Shown: positions 15,965 to 20,765 of the stretch, in pieces | Numbering within the stretch: position 1 is the first letter of the stretch | Layout: every line of letters starts with the position of its first letter | NCBI GenBank assembly: GCA_044225565.1 | Contig: JBGAIL010000079.1 | Span: forward strand, 1-20,765 | Direction of reading: 5' to 3' | Origin: CAVXAE01 sp044225565 | GTDB taxonomy: Bacteria > Pseudomonadota > Gammaproteobacteria > Steroidobacterales > Steroidobacteraceae | DNA length: 20,765 nt | Program-made: the position numbers and the translations under genes | The notes under the pieces: model-generated | What the model was told of the DNA's origin: nothing | Database searches by the model: none | What the model saw: the letters and a program-made list of their open reading frames with translations, nothing else

Positions 15965-16672
15965 TCAAAAGAACGCGGTCACGCCGATGACGCCCTGCAG
16001 GTTGCTCGTGAGCTTGTCCGTGCCGAGCAGGTCCGAATTGAACATGTGCGCCTGCAGACCGAGGTTGATGGACAACCAGTCCGTGGGCAGCACGCGGTAT
16101 CCGCAGCCGAGGTTCAGGGTGACGTGGTCGTCGCCCGCGAACTCGGTGTTGCCGATGCCCGCCGTGACATACAGGGTGCTCGTCATGGCGAGGCCGCGAC
16201 CGAGGAACACCTCGCCAGGGAGGAAGTTGTAGCCCAGCGCGAGGTTGTAATACGTGAACTGCCTCTCTTTATCGGTGAGCAGCTGGATGTCCCCGCCCAG
16301 CGTCTCGAAGCTGGTGCGGCCGGCCTTGGAGCGGCCGTACTCGCCGAGGAGGAAGAAGTCCTCCGTGATGTGATAGGCCCCGGTGACGCCATATACGGGG
16401 TTGCTGCCGAAGTCCTCGATGCTCAGTACGCCGAAGAAGCCGCCGAGCTCGAAGTTCTCGGTGTCGATCTTCGGCACCTTGATCTCGCGCCGCTCCACTT
16501 CGGGCTCGATGACGCGCGGCGCGGGCGCATTGGCTTCCGCCTGCGCGACCTGCTCGTCGGTCGGCTCCGGCTCCTGCGGGGCCTCGGGGCCGAACCAGTT
16601 GCGCAGTGACGCGCACCCGCCGAGCGCGAAGCTCGCCGCGATCAGAAGAAGAATGCGAAGCCGAGTTTCCAT
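15965..16672 (-). CDS. Lipidated outer membrane beta-barrel domain protein
   Basis: The 235-residue protein begins with a lipoprotein signal (METRLRILLLIAASFALGGC, lipobox ALGGC, Cys20), followed by a Pro/Glu/Ala linker (about 28-65, including PEAPQEPEPTDEQVAQAEA) and a small beta-barrel of about 165 residues. The barrel has alternating strands (FELGGFFGVLSIEDFGS, YHITEDFFLLGEYGRS, FTYYNLALGYNFLP, LAMTSTLYVTAGIGNTEF, LSINLGLQAHMF) and closes on GVIGVTAFF. It resembles the outer membrane beta-barrel domain family known from myxobacteria and gammaproteobacteria; the exact family was not checked. A lipid anchor together with a transmembrane barrel is uncommon. The ATG at 16672 lies 31 bases inside the preceding SH3/barrel gene, so translation is coupled. 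Confidence 0.85.
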   Translation of the reverse strand: METRLRILLLIAASFALGGCASLRNWFGPEAPQEPEPTDEQVAQAEANAPAPRVIEPEVERREIKVPKIDTENFELGGFFGVLSIEDFGSNPVYGVTGAYHITEDFFLLGEYGRSKAGRTSFETLGGDIQLLTDKERQFTYYNLALGYNFLPGEVFLGRGLAMTSTLYVTAGIGNTEFAGDDHVTLNLGCGYRVLPTDWLSINLGLQAHMFNSDLLGTDKLTSNLQGVIGVTAFF

Positions 16673-17424
16673 TCGTTCACCTTGTCGTTGTCGTTGCGGC
16701 TGGTGAATACGATGTGGTTCTTGTATTCACCGCGCAGGAAGAAGCGCCGCGTGAGGTAGTAGCGCGCGCCCAGGCCCCAGTACGCGGTCTGGTCCGAGCG
16801 GTCCGGCGGCTGCACCAGCGTGCCTTTCGGCTCGATCCTCACCATTCCGGTGCCGAGCATCGCGAACGGCGAGAGCCGCCATTCCGGCGCGAACACGTGG
16901 GTGAGGCCGAGGTCCGCCACGTAGCCGTTCGAGGCGTTGCCGAGGAACTGCCCGACGGAGAGCTCCGCGGCGAGCTGCGGATTGAAGGAGAAGGAGCCGT
17001 AGGTCGAGATGAGCGAGGCGCCGCTGTAGTCGCCGGCGAACACGCCCATCTCCCAGCGGTGGGAGGTGAACCCCGCGCGGTCGCCGAGGCTGAACGTGAA
17101 CGGCGAGCCGTCCGCCAGCACGGTCTTCAGCATGTCGCGTTGCGCGGCCCAGCCTTCGATGCCGCGCTCGTCGCGCACCTTGAACCAGTCCGTGCGGCGC
17201 TTCACCACGTCGATGGCGCCATCGCGCGGCACCACGTGGAAGACCGGATAGCCACGGCCCGGCCCGGTGTGCAGCTCGAGATAGGGCGCGGTGACGAACA
17301 GCTGCAACAGCTCCCGCGCGCCGCACACCGACGGCGCAGCGAGGGGGAGCAGCAGGATCGCACACCATGCCTTAATTGACCGGCACCGCAGGATCGAACG
17401 GATTGTTGAAATACTGTGCGCCAA
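16642..17424 (-). CDS. SH3 domain plus outer membrane beta-barrel protein
   Basis: The frame encodes up to 260 residues. A signal peptide (CAILLLPLAAPSVCGA) leads to a bacterial SH3 domain (about 41-98: VTAPYLELHTGPGRGYPVFH, VVKRRTDWFKVRDERGIEGW), then a beta-barrel (about 105-260) with GVFAGDYSGASLISTYGSFS, DLGLTHVFAPEWRLSPFAML, YWGLGARYYLTRRFFLRGEY and the C-terminus WKLGFAFFF. Bacterial SH3 domains commonly bind peptidoglycan, so this protein could tie an outer-membrane barrel to the wall. The start is uncertain: no ATG or GTG precedes the signal peptide in frame, and the longest option is a TTG at 17424, 53 bases inside the HzsA-like gene; a rarer codon nearer the signal core is possible. 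Its 3' end overlaps the next gene by 31 bases. Confidence 0.85.
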   Translation of the reverse strand: MAHSISTIRSILRCRSIKAWCAILLLPLAAPSVCGARELLQLFVTAPYLELHTGPGRGYPVFHVVPRDGAIDVVKRRTDWFKVRDERGIEGWAAQRDMLKTVLADGSPFTFSLGDRAGFTSHRWEMGVFAGDYSGASLISTYGSFSFNPQLAAELSVGQFLGNASNGYVADLGLTHVFAPEWRLSPFAMLGTGMVRIEPKGTLVQPPDRSDQTAYWGLGARYYLTRRFFLRGEYKNHIVFTSRNDNDKVNEWKLGFAFFF

Positions 17425-20047
17425 TATCCAGCCACTCTGAGACCAAGCGAAGCTCCGCCGGGCTCAGCAGCCCCGCGTGTAAGTCACCGGAACCGGCCGC
17501 GAAGCGACTCAACGACCGGTTCGAGAGCGCGCCGCGCGCGCTGCCTGCATTCAGATACGGGCCCACGCCGACGGTGACCTGCGTCGGATTGCCGTCCTCG
17601 TCGGGCGGACCGGGCACGAGCCTGTCCTGAAGGGCGCCCATGTTAACTTCCTGCTCGTTGTCGGGGAACAGCAATTCCTGGTAGGAACGCATCCTCAGCG
17701 GCGCCTCGTCCGAGAGCACGGATGTGAGATCGAGCTGTCCGGCGGGCACCTGCGGCGCGGCGGCGGCATCGACCGGGCCGTGGCAGGTGGTGCATTTGTT
17801 GTTGATGACCACGCCGTTGCCGTCGACGTCGGGCACGTTGTCCCCGTTCGCATCCACGAATCGGTCCCTGTCCCACAACGGCTGGACGTGCTGCGGATAG
17901 TTGATGACGATGCGGCACGTCGAGGCCCAGGCCGTCTTGCAGCCATCCGAAGTGGGGGCGGGCGTCGTGAAGGTGGGGTCGTTGTAGGCGTAGCTGAAAT
18001 CCGCTTCGGGCGTGGCGCTCCACACGTCCGTGAACTGGACGTTCACGCTGGGGGTCATCGCCGCACAGCGCGGAGTATCGTCGGCACAACTGACGCGCGC
18101 ACGGGTTTCGGCCATGGTTTCCCCGGCATTGGGTGGGAAAGTGCCATTGGCGCCCGGGAAAGAAGGTGAGGCCGCAGCTGCGCCCGCATTGAGTGCGGCG
18201 TAGAGCCCCTTGCGGCCGTGCGACCAGGGGTTCGCCTGCGTCGCCGGCGTATGACAGCCGTTGCACACGAGGGTCTCGCCGACCTGCACCTGCAGCCAGC
18301 TCGAGTGCACCGGCGAGATGCGTCGCCCGTTCGCGTCCAGCACGCTGATCTGGAACGCCACGTCCGCAGGCACCTTGATTTTCACCGAGCCGTCCGGCTC
18401 GACCGGCGCGTACGCGAGGATCTCGCGCATGAAGTCGGAAGCACCGAAGGCCGCATTGTCGATGTCGCGCACGTCGTCGTCCGGCTGCGAGACGGCCTTC
18501 TCGATGCGGATGAAGCGGGCAGGGCGCTGTGACGCGGGGGTGGTGGCAGGGTTCGCCACGGCGGCGAGACTGGGCGTGGCGGTGTCGTTGCCGTCGAAGT
18601 CGTAGACGCTCTTGATGTCGAGGATGCCGACGTTCTCGGCCACCAGGTTGGCGTCGAAGTCGACGCCTGGCGTGCGATCGAGGATGACGCCCGGCGAGGT
18701 GGCACGCGGCTGCGCGGCGACCACGTCCGAGTACATCACGCCTTCCTCGGGCTGCATGATGGGCTGCAGGGTGTTCTCTGCCGGATCGTAGATCCACACG
18801 CTGTAGAGCACGGCGGCGGGCTCCACGTCCGGGTCTTCGAGGCGGTCCTCGGTGCACGCCACGATGGTGGCGGGATCCGTGGTGTTGTCCATCACGCGGC
18901 ACTGCGACCACGTGGCGAGGATGCGGTTCGTGCCGTCCCACAAGGGGAAGGCGGAGCTGAAGCGGCCGCCGGGCGACGGGCCGGGAACGGTGCGCACCTC
19001 GTTCGGAGTGGCGCGCGTTTGGGCAGGGCCGCTCATGCCGGCGCTCGCGAGCGTGGGCTGATGGTTCTCGACGTAGGTGGCGACGTCGATCATCACGAGG
19101 TCGCCGCCGAAGTCCACGTCGCTGCGCTCGCGGATGAGCGCGAGCACGCTGCCGCTCTGCATCTCGCGTGCTTTCAGGAAGTCGATCGGCTCCTCGTTGG
19201 TACCCGTGTCGTGGCTGTTGGCGCCGTAGAGCAGCTGGACGTCACTGCCGTCCGGATTGGCGGTATAGAGATGGATGCCGTTCTTGCCGGGAGCGTGATC
19301 CCAGCGGCTCCACATCACGCGGCCGTTGAAGTCGCCGCCCGAGAGTACCGAGGGACTGAGGTCGCTGCTCTGGTTGAAGGAGATCTGCCGGATGCCGCTG
19401 CCGTTGGCGTTCATGACGTGCAGCACGAAGGCGGGCTCGTTGCGGTCCTCGTTCTGCGCTTCGAACTGCGGCTTGCTCTCATCGAGCAGGATGGCCTTCG
19501 ACTGCCGCTGGCGCGTGGAGGAGAACACGATGCGGCCGTCCGGCAGGTAAGCCGGCGCGACGTCGTTGCCCTCGTCGGCGATGGTGTCCGAAGCGATGAC
19601 GCGGTGCAGGTCGTCGGCCGCGATGTCGTATTCCCAGATGGCCCAGGTGGGAGGATCTTCCTCGTCCATGTTCTCCTCGAGCGGTCCTCGCATGGCGAAC
19701 ACGAGCTTGGTGCCGTCGTAGGAGACGTTGAGATCCTTGATGTCGTAGAGGTCCGTACCGGTGACGCGCTCGGTGATGTTGGTCTCGGCGGCGCTGGGCG
19801 AGGCACGGTCGCGCTTGAAGAGGCTGGCGCTCGGCACGGCATCGCGCAGCTGGGTGGTGTCGTCCGTGTCCAGGGGGATGGTGCGCTTCACGTAGAAGAT
19901 GGGGAAGTCGACGGTGGCCGGGTCGGGGCTCTGTCCGCTGCCGGTGTTCACGCTGCCGCTGCCGCTGCAGGCGGACAGCAGCAGGCCGCACACGGCGAGG
20001 CACGCCGTGCGCGTGATGGCGTTCACGTTTTTTCCGCCTGAGATCAT
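17372..20047 (-). CDS. HzsA-like dihaem c-type lipoprotein with beta-propeller
   Basis: This 891-residue protein has the architecture of proteins related to the alpha subunit of anammox hydrazine synthase. A lipoprotein signal ends at LLLSAC (Cys27). Residues about 45-450 hold TolB/PD40-like propeller repeats (VSYDGTKLVFAMRG, YLPDGRIVFSSTRQ, LHVMNANGSGIRQISFN, LYTANPDGSDVQLL). A middle domain follows with haem motif CNGCH (595-599), then a C-terminal domain with CTTCH (752-756). A calcium-loop-like DANGDNVPDVDGNG (732-745) sits just before the second haem, and cysteine pairs C654/C661 and C703/C711 may form disulfides. The ATG at 20047 follows GGAG by eight bases; the frame runs open to 20572 but the extension is not protein-like. 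A GTG at residue 8 is an alternative start. First gene of the cluster; reaction unknown. Confidence 0.85.
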   Translation of the reverse strand: MISGGKNVNAITRTACLAVCGLLLSACSGSGSVNTGSGQSPDPATVDFPIFYVKRTIPLDTDDTTQLRDAVPSASLFKRDRASPSAAETNITERVTGTDLYDIKDLNVSYDGTKLVFAMRGPLEENMDEEDPPTWAIWEYDIAADDLHRVIASDTIADEGNDVAPAYLPDGRIVFSSTRQRQSKAILLDESKPQFEAQNEDRNEPAFVLHVMNANGSGIRQISFNQSSDLSPSVLSGGDFNGRVMWSRWDHAPGKNGIHLYTANPDGSDVQLLYGANSHDTGTNEEPIDFLKAREMQSGSVLALIRERSDVDFGGDLVMIDVATYVENHQPTLASAGMSGPAQTRATPNEVRTVPGPSPGGRFSSAFPLWDGTNRILATWSQCRVMDNTTDPATIVACTEDRLEDPDVEPAAVLYSVWIYDPAENTLQPIMQPEEGVMYSDVVAAQPRATSPGVILDRTPGVDFDANLVAENVGILDIKSVYDFDGNDTATPSLAAVANPATTPASQRPARFIRIEKAVSQPDDDVRDIDNAAFGASDFMREILAYAPVEPDGSVKIKVPADVAFQISVLDANGRRISPVHSSWLQVQVGETLVCNGCHTPATQANPWSHGRKGLYAALNAGAAAASPSFPGANGTFPPNAGETMAETRARVSCADDTPRCAAMTPSVNVQFTDVWSATPEADFSYAYNDPTFTTPAPTSDGCKTAWASTCRIVINYPQHVQPLWDRDRFVDANGDNVPDVDGNGVVINNKCTTCHGPVDAAAAPQVPAGQLDLTSVLSDEAPLRMRSYQELLFPDNEQEVNMGALQDRLVPGPPDEDGNPTQVTVGVGPYLNAGSARGALSNRSLSRFAAGSGDLHAGLLSPAELRLVSEWLDIGAQYFNNPFDPAVPVN

Positions 20048-20069
20048 GGTCGAGACTCCAGTTAACAGT

Positions 20070-20080
20070 GTTCGCCGAAC
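20070..20080. promoter_or_regulatory. 11-base palindrome upstream of the HzsA-like gene
   Basis: GTTCG-C-CGAAC is a perfect inverted repeat centred 28 bases before the HzsA-like start codon, next to GTTAAC (20061-20066). Its place in the leader or core promoter fits an operator for a dimeric repressor, but no regulator gene is present in the window. Confidence 0.3.
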
Positions 20081-20293
20081 CGTGTTTGACATTCTGCCGA
20101 GGGCGTCACGGCGCACGCTTTCTCTTCGCGGTTCCCTCTGCGGCGTCGCAAGCTTTTCGGATCGCCCGCACAGAGGTAGAGGGTCGCGCCCGCGCGCGCC
20201 GTGAACGCTCTCGCAGTTCGCGGGCGCGAGCATACGCGCAGCCCCTATGGAAAACGCCTTGTCGGTGTCCGGCGACGTAGGTGAGTTGAGACA

Positions 20294-20323
20294 TTCGGAT
20301 GGGCCCGATGGCGTGCGTATAGT
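20294..20323 (+). promoter_or_regulatory. Candidate sigma-70 promoter for the exported protein gene
   Basis: A TATAGT -10 box (20318-20323) is preceded, 18 bases away, by a weak -35 match TTCGGA (20294-20299). It lies 40 bases before the ATG at 20364, which leaves a plausible short leader. Confidence 0.35.
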
Positions 20324-20326
20324 TCG

Positions 20327-20342
20327 CTCGCCTTCGGGCGGG
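20327..20342 (+). repeat. UUCG-loop hairpin in the leader of the exported protein gene
   Basis: CTCGCC-TTCG-GGCGGG forms a six-base stem (one T-G pair) closed by a TTCG tetraloop, a very stable RNA fold. It falls at the predicted transcript start, so it could shield the 5' end of the mRNA. Confidence 0.4.
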
Positions 20343-20363
20343 TCGTGGGAGTGGACTGAAGCC

Positions 20364-20765
20364 ATGAGTACTGAAATCAAGACGGGTTCGCAGGTCGCGC
20401 GCAGCGTGCGGCGGTCCATGGTTGCGGGGGCGGCGTGCGCGCTGGCCGTGCTCGGGGCTGTTCCCACGGAGGCGGTGGCGGGCCCGCGCGAGCAGGCCAA
20501 GCGGATGTATGACCGGCTCACTGGCACGGCACCCACTCCCGCGCTGCTCGACGATCTGGCAAACCGCGTCACGACCGATGGTGCCGAGGCAGCTGCGCTC
20601 TACATGCTGGATCCGTCGAACGCGCGCTCGAGCGGCTTCTACAGCGTCACCCTCAAGAATTTCGTCACGCCCTGGACCAACCGCGAGCAGTCGGTGTTCG
20701 CGCCGCTTAACGACTACACGGCGACCGTCATCGGGATGGTGCGCGACGACGTGCCGTTCAACCAG
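20364..20765 (+). CDS. Exported protein, 3' truncated, divergent from the HzsA-like gene
   Basis: The frame starts at the ATG at 20364 (GGGAG 12 bases upstream, GAAG closer) and is open to the end of the window: 134 residues seen, no stop. A signal peptide (VRRSMVAGAACALAVLGAVPTEAVAG, cleavage near residue 40) sends it to the periplasm. The mature part begins PREQAKRMYDRLTGTAPTPALLDDLANRV, followed by FYSVTLKNFVTPWTNREQSV and LNDYTATVIGMVRDDVPFNQ. The LTGTAPTP element is reminiscent of the LTGxPPTP stretch in DUF1549 proteins that accompany planctomycete-type cytochromes, and the RDDVPFNQ end recalls segments of related families, but similarity is too short for a firm call. Its divergent position suggests a functional partner of the HzsA-like protein. 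Product unknown. Confidence 0.75.
   Translation, partial: MSTEIKTGSQVARSVRRSMVAGAACALAVLGAVPTEAVAGPREQAKRMYDRLTGTAPTPALLDDLANRVTTDGAEAAALYMLDPSNARSSGFYSVTLKNFVTPWTNREQSVFAPLNDYTATVIGMVRDDVPFNQ

Larger units (their letters stand above)
20048..20363. promoter_or_regulatory. Divergent intergenic region, HzsA-like cluster / exported protein gene
   Basis: This 316-bp gap separates two divergent genes and should carry the promoters of both. It holds a GTTAAC palindrome (20061-20066) and an 11-base palindrome close to the HzsA-like start, a GC-rich middle (about 20180-20240) with imperfect inverted repeats, and a TATAGT box before the plus-strand gene. The minus-strand frame stays open through it, but its Arg/Ser/Pro-rich translation upstream of a good lipoprotein signal argues against coding. 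I could not assign a -35/-10 pair for the HzsA-like gene. Confidence 0.55.

Noticed and set aside
17643..18941. 432-residue open frame inside the HzsA-like gene on the same strand
   Set aside because: Arg/His/Gly-rich out-of-frame product of GC-rich DNA, with no domain or ribosome site; the haem motifs lie in the other frame.
17372..20047. Calling the gene a true hydrazine synthase subunit
   Set aside because: No other hydrazine synthase subunit is present, the Tyr ligand position is Thr, and the neighbours are outer-membrane proteins.
20085..20091. TTTGACA as a -35 box on the plus strand
   Set aside because: No acceptable -10 hexamer lies 16-18 bases downstream, and the gene start is about 270 bases away.
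20048..20572. In-frame upstream extension of the HzsA-like gene by 175 residues
   Set aside because: It is Arg/Ser/Pro-rich, overlaps the divergent gene's start, and precedes a good lipoprotein signal with its own ribosome site at 20047.

Overview
The window is uniformly GC-rich, gene-dense DNA from a Gram-negative bacterium with an elaborate outer membrane: a TonB-dependent receptor, several outer-membrane beta-barrels and several lipoproteins. The FecI/FecR/STN-receptor/TPR-sulfotransferase set, a beta-class GST close to E. coli GstA, and a YadG/YadH-type ABC exporter together suggest a high-GC gammaproteobacterium, perhaps of the Steroidobacterales/Nevskiales/Woeseiales kind; the lineage is inferred. 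I saw no tRNA, rRNA, CRISPR array, insertion sequence or phage gene. A 50-N assembly gap (3582-3631) lies inside fecR, and both window ends cut genes.

Layout. 1-330: 3' end of a beta-barrel-like gene. 446-1552 (+): C45-family Ntn hydrolase, facing a GST (1637-2245, -) across a strong hairpin. 2307-2747 (-): GNAT acetyltransferase whose acetyl-CoA loop looks scrambled by compensating indels. 2916-8874 (+): ECF sigma factor, FecR anti-sigma regulator, STN-type TonB receptor and TPR-sulfotransferase in tight series. 8881-10308 (-): POT peptide transporter. 10426-13109 (+): ABC-2 ATPase and permease, a GNAT and a 5-TM EamA half-protein. 13145-20047 (-): a seven-gene envelope cluster, in transcription order a large HzsA-like dihaem lipoprotein, an SH3/beta-barrel protein, a lipidated beta-barrel protein, a TlpA-type thioredoxin, a DUF4266 mini-lipoprotein, a DUF3570 beta-barrel and a SYLF protein. 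20364-end (+): 5' part of an exported protein divergent from the HzsA-like gene.

How they work together. The sigma/FecR/receptor set has the architecture of cell-surface signalling: ligand on the receptor, STN-to-FecR contact in the periplasm, release of the sigma factor, and induction of the receptor and probably the sulfotransferase. The minus-strand cluster is the most interesting part. A protein with a beta-propeller and two CxxCH haem sites, related in architecture to the alpha subunit of anammox hydrazine synthase, is co-transcribed with outer-membrane barrels, a thiol-disulfide protein and a tiny lipoprotein ending in Gly-Gly-Gly-Cys-Gly-Cys-Asn. I see no other hydrazine synthase subunit and the key tyrosine position is not conserved, so I propose a different envelope redox or metal function, possibly a porin-cytochrome-like assembly.
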